The notes under the pieces: generated by a model
The model's database searches: none
What the model was told of the DNA's origin: nothing
What the model saw: only the letters and a program-made list of their open reading frames with translations
Shown here: positions 1 to 7,211 of the stretch, one piece after another
Layout of the letters: the number at the start of each line of letters is the position of its first letter
Position numbering within the stretch: position 1 is the stretch's first letter
DNA from: Flavobacterium sp. ov086
GTDB taxonomy: Bacteria > Bacteroidota > Bacteroidia > Flavobacteriales > Flavobacteriaceae
Reading direction: 5' to 3'
Length of the DNA: 64,000 nt
Assembly (NCBI RefSeq): GCF_900187965.1
Contig: NZ_FZNL01000011.1
Coordinates: forward strand, 1-64,000
Program-made: the position numbers and the translations under genes

Positions 1-2
1 TT

Positions 3-293
3 CATTCAGACCAAGGCTGGCAATACCAAATGAATCATTACCAACTTTTATTAAAACAAAAAGGAATCAAACAAAGCATGTCAAGAAAAGGAAACTGCCT
101 AGATAATGCAATTATTGAAAACTTCTTTGGAATATTAAAATCTGAAATGTTTTATACCCAAAAATTTAAATCAATAGAACAATTAAAAAAAGAAATTAAT
201 AAGTATATAATATATTACAATAACGAAAGAATTAAATCAAATTTAAACAAAATGAGCCCGATAAAATATCGAGCTCATTATTATCAAACTTAA
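3..293 (+). CDS. IS3-family transposase (OrfB), C-terminal part, cut by window edge
   Basis: The reading frame is already open at the left edge, so this is the 3' part of a longer gene. It encodes the end of a DDE (rve) integrase core. An HSDQGW motif carries the second catalytic Asp, and 35 residues later the Glu lies in NAIIENFFG, giving the D-(35)-E spacing of IS3-family (IS150-like) transposases. The tail 'YYNNERIKSNLNKMSP' is also typical. The first Asp and OrfA lie outside the window, so intactness cannot be judged. Confidence 0.9.
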   Translation, partial: HSDQGWQYQMNHYQLLLKQKGIKQSMSRKGNCLDNAIIENFFGILKSEMFYTQKFKSIEQLKKEINKYIIYYNNERIKSNLNKMSPIKYRAHYYQT

Positions 294-302
294 TTATAAA
301 TT

Positions 303-327
303 TGTCTAAACTTTTGGGTGCAGTCTA
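303..327 (+). repeat. Probable right terminal inverted repeat of the IS3-family element
   Basis: The sequence 10 bp after the transposase stop, TCTAAACTTTTGGGTGCAGT, resembles the right end of IS150-group elements, whose termini contain TGCACCC read inward. The left end is outside the window, so the exact tip and target duplication cannot be confirmed. Confidence 0.6.
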
Positions 328-340
328 AGCAAACAGCCTT

Positions 341-402
341 TAATATTTTTTAAGATGCTAAAAAGACTTAGAACCTAAGCGACTTAGCAACTCAGAACCT
401 TT
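341..402. repeat. Dispersed 'ACTTAG/GACTTAGCAACTCAG' intergenic repeat
   Basis: The short stretch between the IS end and the DUF937 gene contains GACTTAGAACC and GCGACTTAGCAACTCAGAAC. The same words recur at 39.95-40.18 kb and near 52.75 kb. It carries no reading frame of note. Confidence 0.5.
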
Positions 403-966
403 TTATTTACTTCCAAATAATTTTCCAATAAATCCTGCAATTCCACCTTTACTTTTGGTAACAACAAGAACATCTGCTACATCTACTTTTCCGTCAGCAT
501 TTTGATCTAATCCAAACTGCATTCCGTATTTAGAAATCGTATCCATAATTCCTGAAGCTTGTCCGCTGTTTCCGGAAATAGCACCAATAATATCAGATAT
601 ATTAAAACTACTGTCATTAGGATCTTTAGCTTTATTTACTAACGAGCTTAAAATCTGCGGAATCATGCTTGCCGCCACGCCAGAAGAAGCTGCACTGCTT
701 AATCCAAATTTTTCACCAAGATTTCCTGTCACTTGTTGTGTTAATTGCTGTACAACAGGATTTGAACTGTCTATTGCAGATGTTCCGCTAAATAAGCTGG
801 CAAGTTGTTCGCCGCCGCCTTCTGAAGCAATTTTTTGCAATCCTGCAAAAATTGAAGAACTTGTTTCGGTAATTACAGCTTCATTGTGCTCATTTGGAAT
901 AGCAGAATTATTTATTACGGCATCTCCTCCGTATTGTTGTACTAATTGCGTTAATTGTTCAAACAT
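403..966 (-). CDS. DUF937 (YidB-like) family protein with an EF-hand-like loop
   Basis: A 187-residue protein rich in Gly, Ser, Ala and Gln. The alternation of helices and GG-rich turns fits the DUF937 family, whose function is unknown. No signal peptide is visible, so it is probably cytoplasmic. Near the C-terminus (about residues 154-165) the loop DQNADGKVDVAD has acidic or polar ligands at positions 1, 3, 5, 9 and 12, as in EF-hand or dockerin calcium loops. It ends with a Gly-rich amphipathic tail. A -7 element (TAAATTTG on the minus strand) lies 26 bp upstream. The family call is fairly secure; calcium binding is inference. Confidence 0.75.
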   Translation of the reverse strand: MFEQLTQLVQQYGGDAVINNSAIPNEHNEAVITETSSSIFAGLQKIASEGGGEQLASLFSGTSAIDSSNPVVQQLTQQVTGNLGEKFGLSSAASSGVAASMIPQILSSLVNKAKDPNDSSFNISDIIGAISGNSGQASGIMDTISKYGMQFGLDQNADGKVDVADVLVVTKSKGGIAGFIGKLFGSK

Positions 967-991
967 GATTTTTAGAGTTTAAATTAGACGT

Positions 992-999
992 CAAATTTA
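992..999 (-). promoter_or_regulatory. -7 element for the DUF937 gene
   Basis: TAAATTTG on the minus strand matches the Bacteroidota -7 consensus TAnnTTTG, 26 bp upstream of the start codon. I see no good TTG at the -33 position. Confidence 0.45.
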
Positions 1000-1000
1000 T

Positions 1001-1041
1001 GCAAAAAGAAAGGGATTTACTACAAATAAATAGTAAATCCC
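1001..1041 (-). terminator. Rho-independent terminator of serA
   Basis: An 11-bp perfect stem (GGGATTTACTA at 1012-1022 with TAGTAAATCCC at 1031-1041) is followed, reading leftward, by the T-rich tract TTTCTTTTT. It lies 28 bp after the serA stop codon. Confidence 0.8.
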
Positions 1042-1068
1042 TCTAAAGTTAATCTATTTTTTTATTAC

Positions 1069-2019
1069 TTAGCTTAACAAAGTAATAATTTGTGAAGCTA
1101 ATTCTGTTCCAATTCTGTCTTGAGCCTCTCCAGTTGCAGCTCCAATGTGCGGAGTCAAAGAGATTTTAGTATGCATTAAGATTGCCATTTCTGGTTTTGG
1201 TTCGCTTTCAAAAACGTCTAAACCTGCAAAAGCAACTTTTCCAGAATCTAATGCTTTTACTAAAGCTACTTCGTCAATAACACCACCACGAGCACAGTTT
1301 ACGATTCCAACGCCATCTTTCATGATTGCCAATTCTTTCTCTCCAATTACGTAACCATCCTGAGCAGGAACGTGCAATGTAATGAAATCAGCTTCTTTAA
1401 ATAAAGACTCTAATGATTGAGAAACAATTGTAGTTGTGATAGACTGACCATCAAAAAACTCAACTTTAACATCTACAGTCGGAATAAACATATCTGCAGC
1501 GATAACTTTCATACCTAAACCAAGAGCCATTTTTGCTGTAGCTTGTCCGATACGACCAATACCAACAATACCTAAAGTTTTACCTCTTAATTCAGTTCCG
1601 TTTGCGTAAGCTTTTTTCAAACCATCAAAGTTTGAATCCCCTTCAAGAGGCATATTTCTGTTAGAATCATGCAAGAAACGAACACCAGAAAATAAGTGTC
1701 CAAATACCAATTCAGCAACAGATTCTGATGATGAAGCAGGCGTATTAATTACATGAATTCCTTTGCTTTTTGCATAATCAACATCGATATTGTCCATACC
1801 AACACCACCACGACCAATAATTTTTAATCCCGGGCAGGCATCGATAATATCTTTACGAACTTTAGTTGCACTACGCACTAAAACAACGTCTATATTATTT
1901 TCATTCACAAAATTAGCAACTTGTTCCTGAGCTACTTTTGTAGTTATAACTTCAAATCCACCTTTTTCTAAAGCAAGAATTCCACTTTTAGAAATTCCAT
2001 CATTCGCTAATACTTTCAT
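1069..2019 (-). CDS. serA: D-3-phosphoglycerate dehydrogenase, short form
   Basis: Oxidises 3-phosphoglycerate to 3-phosphohydroxypyruvate with NAD+, the first step of serine synthesis. The 316-residue protein has the D-2-hydroxyacid dehydrogenase layout: a substrate domain split around a Rossmann domain with GIGRIG at about 153-158, then Arg in NCARGG (about 244), Glu in ESEP (about 273) and His in TPHIGAAT (about 291) as the Arg-Glu-His set. It lacks the C-terminal ACT domain that gives serine feedback control in the Escherichia coli enzyme, so it is probably not serine-inhibited in that way. It lies downstream of serC in the same direction, though the 247-bp gap contains repeats. Confidence 0.93.
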   Translation of the reverse strand: MKVLANDGISKSGILALEKGGFEVITTKVAQEQVANFVNENNIDVVLVRSATKVRKDIIDACPGLKIIGRGGVGMDNIDVDYAKSKGIHVINTPASSSESVAELVFGHLFSGVRFLHDSNRNMPLEGDSNFDGLKKAYANGTELRGKTLGIVGIGRIGQATAKMALGLGMKVIAADMFIPTVDVKVEFFDGQSITTTIVSQSLESLFKEADFITLHVPAQDGYVIGEKELAIMKDGVGIVNCARGGVIDEVALVKALDSGKVAFAGLDVFESEPKPEMAILMHTKISLTPHIGAATGEAQDRIGTELASQIITLLS

Positions 2020-2040
2020 TTTAGTTTATGTGTTTTTTTA

Positions 2041-2260
2041 TTGATTAATCGTTTAATTGTTTAACCGAAGAACCAATTATTATATTTTTTCTTTTTTTTG
2101 TTTTGGAGCTAATCCCGCTCCCGAAGCCTCGGGACGTTCCAATCTTTTTTATCCGCCGCGGCGGACACAAAAAGATTTCCACTTCTATCAGGGCTAGGGT
2201 TTCAGTATTCAATACAAATTTTCGATTAAACAGTTAACCAGATTAACGATTTACCGAAAG
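2041..2260. repeat. Repeat-filled serA-serC gap: structured 'GGAGCT...ATCAGGGCTAG' element flanked by GTTTAAC-type repeats
   Basis: The core at about 2103-2190 starts with GGAGCTAATCCCGCT and ends with ATCAGGGCTAG. Inside it are the hairpin TCCCGAAGCCTCGGGA (2119-2134), a perfect palindrome TCCGCCGCGGCGGA, and complementary ATCTTTTT/AAAAAGAT arms. A second copy with different inner sequence lies at 28446-28531. On both sides are short words such as GATTAACGATTTACC that recur at 37.8 kb. This looks like a dispersed, RNA-foldable intergenic element. Its identity is not known to me with certainty. Confidence 0.55.
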
Positions 2261-2266
2261 AAGCGA

Positions 2267-3337
2267 TTAAACTTTAGACTCCAAAGCTTTCATTACATCA
2301 ACCAATACCTGAACACTTTCGATAGGCATAGCATTGTAAATAGAAGCTCTGTAACCACCAACAGAACGGTGTCCTGGCAATCCTGAAATTCCAGCTTCTT
2401 TCCATAAAGCATCAAACGTAGCCGTATGATCAGCGTTGTTTAATAAGAAAGTAACATTCATCTTAGAACGATCTTCAACCGCTGCAGCACCTTTAAATAA
2501 TGGGTTTCTGTCGATTTCAGTATAAAGTAAATCTGCTTTTGCGTCGTTTAATTTTTCAATAGCAGCAACTCCGCCTTTACTTTTAATCCATTGTAATGTT
2601 AATAACGAAACGTAAACCGCAAAAACAGGTGGAGTATTATACATACTTTCTCCTTTAATGTGTTTTGCATAGTCTAACATACTTGGAATTGTTCTTCCGT
2701 TTTTCTCCAGGATTTCTTCTTTGATAACTACCAAAGTAGTTCCTGCAGGACCCATATTTTTTTGAGCTCCGGCATAGATTAAATCAAATTTAGAGAAATC
2801 TAAATCGCGGGAAAAGATATCAGAACTCATATCGCAAACTACTGGAATGTTAGTTGCCGGGAATTCTTTCATTTGAGTTCCAAAAATAGTATTGTTACTT
2901 GTACAGTGAAAATAATCTGCGTCACTTGGTATTTCGTATCCTTTTGGAATATGGTTGTAATTTTCTTCTTTTGAAGAACCTACGATAACAGTTTCTCCAA
3001 AAAGCTTAGCTTCTTTTATAGCAGCAGTTGCCCAGGTTCCTGAATCTAAATAAGCCGCTTTTCCGTTTTCTTTCATCAAGTTGTAAGGAGCCATCAAGAA
3101 TGCCGTGCTTGCACCACCTTGTAAAAATAAGGCTTGATATCCTTTTCCCTGAAGCCCTAATAATTCTAAAGCAAGGGAACGAGCTTCTTCCATAACTGCA
3201 ACGAAATCTTTGCTTCGGTGCGAAATTTCCAGAATAGAAAGTCCTGAATCATTAAAATCTAAAATTGCTTTTGATGCCTTCTCAAAAACTTCTTGAGGTA
3301 AGATACTTGGTCCTGCGCTGTAGTTGTGTTTTTTCAT
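2267..3337 (-). CDS. serC: Phosphoserine aminotransferase
   Basis: PLP-dependent enzyme that transfers the amino group of glutamate to 3-phosphohydroxypyruvate, giving phosphoserine; it also acts in pyridoxine synthesis in some bacteria. The 356-residue length is normal. The N-terminal 'NYSAGPSILP' motif and the PLP lysine in AGAQKNMGPAG (about residue 193) are diagnostic, as is HRSK near 40-43. It is followed leftward by serA. phosphoserine phosphatase (serB) is not in the window. The ATG at 3337 directly precedes the conserved N-terminus. Confidence 0.95.
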   Translation of the reverse strand: MKKHNYSAGPSILPQEVFEKASKAILDFNDSGLSILEISHRSKDFVAVMEEARSLALELLGLQGKGYQALFLQGGASTAFLMAPYNLMKENGKAAYLDSGTWATAAIKEAKLFGETVIVGSSKEENYNHIPKGYEIPSDADYFHCTSNNTIFGTQMKEFPATNIPVVCDMSSDIFSRDLDFSKFDLIYAGAQKNMGPAGTTLVVIKEEILEKNGRTIPSMLDYAKHIKGESMYNTPPVFAVYVSLLTLQWIKSKGGVAAIEKLNDAKADLLYTEIDRNPLFKGAAAVEDRSKMNVTFLLNNADHTATFDALWKEAGISGLPGHRSVGGYRASIYNAMPIESVQVLVDVMKALESKV

Positions 3338-3430
3338 GGTTTTTGTTAATAGTCGGAAATTTTAAAGATGCAAATTTCGGCAATAGGAGCTGAAAAACCG
3401 ATAAATTATTCGAAATAATTAAACATATTT

Positions 3431-4504
3431 TTACTTTGTTGTTAACAAAAACGTTATAGTATCTACGTTATCTGCATAATCCCACAAATGAGGATTTTGT
3501 GTTTGCCCGAAAGAGATGCTGTTTTTGATTAAATCATTGCTCACGATACACTGAATTTGTTCAGCGTCAACTTCAAGACGCGTTTGCAAATCTTCGATAT
3601 TTTCATAAAATTCATAAAAAACACTCGAAATAGGCGAGGCATAGCTCGAATCTTCTTTTAAAGTCAAGAAGCCATTGTCTAATAATTTGAAATTACTCAT
3701 TAAAAAAACCGCTTTATTATAGTCATAATTGTTAGCGTATTTCTCGTAGTGAATAACGTCCTGATATTTAAAAATTGCCTGAAAAAAAGTATCAAAAGAA
3801 TAACCTTTTGGAACAAAAAGTTTAGAAACATTGCGACATCCTAAACCAAAATATCTAAAAATATCTTCGCCCAAAGCTTCTAATTCTTCATGCGTTTCTT
3901 TTCCGTTTAAAACGGCAGCCGAATTTCTGTTTTTTCGAATAATTGATGGTTTATCCTTAAAGTAATATTCAAAATATCGGGCAGTATTATTACTTCCTGT
4001 AGCAATTACGGTATCGAAGTTTTCCAGTTTGCCTTCCACGAAAGTGACTTTATCTTTTAAGCTTTCATCAACAGCAATTAAGTACTTGGCCAAAAACGGT
4101 AATAAATGCTGATCGTTGGAGGAAGTTTTTATCAAAGCTTTGTTTCCGGTAATTAAAACCGAAAGAAAATCGTGAAAACCTACCAACGGAATATTTCCGG
4201 CTAATATTAAAGCGACTGTTTTCCCCGTTTTGTCCTCCTGAGAAAACTCTGATGAATATTGCGAAAGCCATTTGTCAATGTTTTCATTAGTTAAAGCGTC
4301 TGCCCATGATTTTATTGCAAAATACACTTGTTCAGGGGTATACCAGCCATTATGAGATTGCGATAAATGTATCAGCTTTTCGAAATCATCAAAAAATAAA
4401 TCGTTATGTAAGACATCCGATTTTTTGATTGTATCCTTTTCAGAAAATTGTTTTAGAAATTTTCCTAATTCAACAAAAATACTTTTTTTTGTTTCTAATG
4501 TCAT
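3431..4504 (-). CDS. Acyl-CoA reductase, LuxC family
   Basis: A 357-residue protein resembling LuxC-type acyl-CoA (fatty acyl) reductases of the aldehyde dehydrogenase superfamily, which reduce an activated acyl group to an aldehyde with NADPH. Visible parts are the nucleotide-binding segment around 'LILAGNIPLVG' (100-108), the 'TGSN' turn (169-172) and a probable catalytic Cys in FGLGCRNVSKLF (about 223). It points away from a ferredoxin gene and leads into serC-serA, a neighbourhood conserved in flavobacteria. Its natural substrate is unknown, and no luciferase genes are nearby. Confidence 0.75.
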   Translation of the reverse strand: MTLETKKSIFVELGKFLKQFSEKDTIKKSDVLHNDLFFDDFEKLIHLSQSHNGWYTPEQVYFAIKSWADALTNENIDKWLSQYSSEFSQEDKTGKTVALILAGNIPLVGFHDFLSVLITGNKALIKTSSNDQHLLPFLAKYLIAVDESLKDKVTFVEGKLENFDTVIATGSNNTARYFEYYFKDKPSIIRKNRNSAAVLNGKETHEELEALGEDIFRYFGLGCRNVSKLFVPKGYSFDTFFQAIFKYQDVIHYEKYANNYDYNKAVFLMSNFKLLDNGFLTLKEDSSYASPISSVFYEFYENIEDLQTRLEVDAEQIQCIVSNDLIKNSISFGQTQNPHLWDYADNVDTITFLLTTK

Positions 4505-4508
4505 AATG

Positions 4509-4540
4509 TTTGTTTATGAAGAGTTTTGATTGTAATTTTG
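4509..4540 (+). promoter_or_regulatory. Bacteroidota-type promoter for the ferredoxin gene
   Basis: TTTG at 4509-4512, 20 bp, then TAATTTTG at 4533-4540 matches the -33/-7 pattern of Bacteroidota primary sigma factors. Transcription would begin near 4547, giving a leader of about 90 nt. The box sits only a few bases from the start codon of the oppositely oriented acyl-CoA reductase. Confidence 0.65.
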
Positions 4541-4639
4541 CACAAAAATAAGCTATATTAAGTTATAAGACAAAGCAGAATAAAATCTTAGTATTATTAT
4601 TTCTCAACTTGTAACTTTTAACTCGTAACCAAGAACAAA

Positions 4640-4990
4640 ATGGCAATAATTATAACTGACGAATGCATAAACTGTGGGGCTTGTGAACCAGAGTGCCCTA
4701 ATACAGCAATTTATGAAGGAGCTGACGATTGGAGATATAAAGACGGAACAAGACTTTCAGGGAAAATAATTTTACCTGACGGAACTGAGGTTGATGCTGA
4801 TGATGCTCAAACTCCAATTTCTGACGAAGTATATTATATCGTTCCCGGAAAATGTACAGAATGTAAAGGTTTTCATGATGAACCACAATGTGCAGCCGTA
4901 TGTCCTGTAGATTGTTGCGTGCCAGATGATAATCATGTAGAAGACGAAGAAACCTTGTTGAATAGACAAGCGTTTTTACACAACGAATAA
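4640..4990 (+). CDS. 2[4Fe-4S] ferredoxin (Alvin-type)
   Basis: Small cytoplasmic electron carrier of 116 residues. The first cluster motif is Cys9-x2-Cys12-x2-Cys15-x3-Cys19-Pro. The second is Cys72-x2-Cys75-x8-Cys84-x3-Cys88-Pro, with the long insertion between its second and third Cys typical of Chromatium vinosum-type low-potential ferredoxins. An acidic linker of about 50 residues separates the clusters and the tail is acidic. It has its own promoter and terminator. It diverges from the LuxC-like reductase; the partner enzyme is not evident. Confidence 0.92.
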   Translation: MAIIITDECINCGACEPECPNTAIYEGADDWRYKDGTRLSGKIILPDGTEVDADDAQTPISDEVYYIVPGKCTECKGFHDEPQCAAVCPVDCCVPDDNHVEDEETLLNRQAFLHNE

Positions 4991-5017
4991 TTTTATTTAT
5001 CTCGAATAGATTTGAAA

Positions 5018-5051
5018 AAATCCTGAGTTTTAATGCTCAGGATTTTTTTTT
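5018..5051 (+). terminator. Rho-independent terminator of the ferredoxin gene
   Basis: AAATCCTGAG (5018-5027) pairs with CTCAGGATTT (5036-5045) and is followed by a run of T. It lies 28 bp after the ferredoxin stop. Confidence 0.9.
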
Positions 5052-5171
5052 GTCACTTTTTTAATATATTTTTTTTATATAATACTGGTATTTAATGTTT
5101 TATTTTAGTTAATTTGATGATAATTTTTTAATACTGGAAGTGTTTTTAGTTGAGAAATTTAATAATTGTTT

Positions 5172-6335
5172 ATGAAGAGACTAATACTTTTATTTGTTTT
5201 GTTCTTTAATATCGGTGTTTTTGCTCAGAAGATTGAGTATTCAATTATTGTAAAAGATATTGAAACACAATTGCCTATAGAAAATGCTGCTGTGTTTATT
5301 TTGAAAACGAAACAAACATTAATAAGTAATAAAGACGGAAAAGTAACTTTTATGTTGACCGGCGGGTCTAATATTCAGGTTTCGGAGACCGATTACGAAA
5401 AAGTGACACTTCGCTGGGGATCTTTAAAACCAGACATGTTTGTTGTTTATCTTAAAAGTAACAATAATAAATTAGATGAAATTGTTGTTTCGAAAGAAAA
5501 ACCAGTTAGATCGCTCAGTAAACTTGTTGCTAATTCAAAACAGAAATTAGCCGCTTCTTACAGACTTAAAGTTTATGTGAGAGAGTTTTTTATGCTTGAC
5601 AATAAATACTCTTACTATAATGATGGTTTGGTAAATTTTCAATTTGTAGCACGTCAAAAAAAGATAAACACAACTTTGTTGGTAGAGCAAAATAGATCTT
5701 ATGGTTTATTAGAAACGGATGTAAGTGCCGATTTAAAAGGCTATAATTTGAATAATATAATGGAAAATTATTCAAATTTTAAATACTTCGATCCTTTACT
5801 GGATTCAAAAACTAGAAAAGATTATGATTTTATAACTAAAGGACATCCCAAAAATAAAGACTATTATGTGATGACGGTTACGCCTTTGAATAAATCTAAA
5901 AAGGCTATTGATAGTTTTGAAATTACCTACGATCCGGAAAAAAAACTCATTATTGAATTTACGATTTCTATTGCCCCCGGAAATATTCCGGAGCCGGAAG
6001 AGAAACCAAGTATTGGTTCTAAACATATTACAAGGTCATTTGTAAAAGTTAGTTATAGAGCAGAAGGCTTAGATTATTATTTACTGAGTTCTAATGAGGA
6101 AATTGCCTATGATTTGATTTTGAAAGATAAAGTCAAAAACATTCAGGTTCGTAATAATTTTGTGACGACAAATTTCAATAGACAAAATTATACTTATAGT
6201 GAAAGCGATGTTTTTAAAGAAAAATCATTGTTTAATAAAAAGAATAAAATTCTAACCAATTATTGGGATATCTCAGGGTTTACAGCAACCGAAGAAGAAA
6301 AAGCAATCATAAGCTCGCTGGATTTTAAGATGTAG
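5172..6335 (+). CDS. Exported protein with carboxypeptidase regulatory-like domain
   Basis: I start this gene at the ATG at 5172, which gives a clean signal peptide (MKRLILLF... cleaved after GVFA, about residue 18); an in-frame TTG lies two codons earlier. Residues 20-100 form a CarboxypepD_reg-like beta-sandwich (motif 'IENAAVFI' and 'SNKDGKVTF'), common in Bacteroidota surface proteins. The remaining roughly 280 residues are beta-rich and unrecognised; no lipobox or barrel ending is obvious. It is probably periplasmic or outer-membrane associated. It is monocistronic, with a shared terminator facing the next gene. Function unknown. Confidence 0.7.
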   Translation: MKRLILLFVLFFNIGVFAQKIEYSIIVKDIETQLPIENAAVFILKTKQTLISNKDGKVTFMLTGGSNIQVSETDYEKVTLRWGSLKPDMFVVYLKSNNNKLDEIVVSKEKPVRSLSKLVANSKQKLAASYRLKVYVREFFMLDNKYSYYNDGLVNFQFVARQKKINTTLLVEQNRSYGLLETDVSADLKGYNLNNIMENYSNFKYFDPLLDSKTRKDYDFITKGHPKNKDYYVMTVTPLNKSKKAIDSFEITYDPEKKLIIEFTISIAPGNIPEPEEKPSIGSKHITRSFVKVSYRAEGLDYYLLSSNEEIAYDLILKDKVKNIQVRNNFVTTNFNRQNYTYSESDVFKEKSLFNKKNKILTNYWDISGFTATEEEKAIISSLDFKM

Positions 6336-6351
6336 TTTTTAGTTATTAGGT

Positions 6352-6387
6352 AAAAAAATCCAGAACTTACGTTCCGGATTTTTTTTT
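6352..6387. terminator. Bidirectional terminator between convergent genes
   Basis: AAAAAATCCAGAAC pairs with GTTCCGGATTTTTT (one mismatch), with A and T tracts on both sides. It overlaps the last codons of the leftward methyltransferase gene. Confidence 0.85.
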
Positions 6388-7132
6388 ATGATATTTTTTT
6401 TGCCACAATAACATAAGTATCATAAGCATAGGTTTTTCGGTCAATTATTTTAAGTATTTCAAAATTATTTAGATATAAAAAAAGCTCAATTTCATTAAGA
6501 GTAAAAACCCGAACGGTCGAAAAATCATTTTCTATTATTTCTTTTTTTCCATTTACAAAAGTGTAATATTTTGCCGTCCATTCCAGCATGAAATTTTCAA
6601 GGGAATTGTTTGTATCCCAATGACTTTCTCTGATATAATTTATGCTCTCATATTTGGCTTCATGCATAATAACCGGATTTTCTTTTGTGAACGGAATAAA
6701 TCTATTTGCATCTATAAAATCAAAAATAATAACGCCATTATCGTTTAAATTTTTACGAACAGAACTAAAAGTTCTGTTCATGTCATCATTAGTAATGAGA
6801 TAACTTGTAGATCTTCCGGTAATTAAAATAGCATCGAATAACTTGTTAAGTTTAAAATCGCGCATATCACCCTTAGTAAAAGAGCAATCTTTATTTTTTT
6901 GTCTGGCTATTGTAATCATATCATCGCTATAATCCAAACCTTGATAATTTTGATTGTTTTGATGAAATCTTTGCGCAAGATTTCCGGTTCCGCTTCCAAT
7001 TTCCAGAATGCCAGAAGCTTTGTTTTCCTGAATTAGATTGTTATAGAATGCATATTCTTCATCATAATCAACAAAAGTCTGGTACATCGCATCGTAAATT
7101 GCGGCCATTTTACCATCATATAAATTTGCCAT
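6386..7132 (-). CDS. Class I SAM-dependent methyltransferase
   Basis: A 248-residue Rossmann-fold methyltransferase. Motif I is ILEIGSGTGNLAQ (about residues 42-54), followed by the acidic 'GLDYSDDMI' motif II, the GDM(R)DF motif III and a hydrophobic strand 'FDAILITGRSTSY'. The layout is that of small-molecule Methyltransf_25/11 enzymes; the substrate cannot be told. A terminator separates it from the upstream TonB receptor gene, so it is probably transcribed alone. Confidence 0.85.
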   Translation of the reverse strand: MANLYDGKMAAIYDAMYQTFVDYDEEYAFYNNLIQENKASGILEIGSGTGNLAQRFHQNNQNYQGLDYSDDMITIARQKNKDCSFTKGDMRDFKLNKLFDAILITGRSTSYLITNDDMNRTFSSVRKNLNDNGVIIFDFIDANRFIPFTKENPVIMHEAKYESINYIRESHWDTNNSLENFMLEWTAKYYTFVNGKKEIIENDFSTVRVFTLNEIELFLYLNNFEILKIIDRKTYAYDTYVIVAKKIS

Positions 7133-7161
7133 AACTTGAAAATTTTAATATAAAAGTATAA

Positions 7162-7190
7162 AAAAGGGTCATCATAAAGACAACCCTTTT
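7162..7190 (-). terminator. Terminator of the TonB-dependent receptor gene
   Basis: AAAAGGGT (7162-7169) pairs with ACCCTTTT (7183-7190); reading leftward the stem is followed by a T run. It lies about 20 bp after the receptor stop. Confidence 0.75.
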
Positions 7191-7211
7191 ATATTATTTA
7201 AACAATTTGAA

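Noticed and set aside
665..982. Frame on the opposite strand of the DUF937 gene
   Set aside because: Antisense shadow with Cys/Ser-rich low-complexity peptide; the DUF937 frame has clear family features.
3431..4504. Bioluminescence (lux) system from the LuxC-like reductase
   Set aside because: No luxA, luxB, luxD or luxE-like genes are nearby; the family occurs widely without luminescence.
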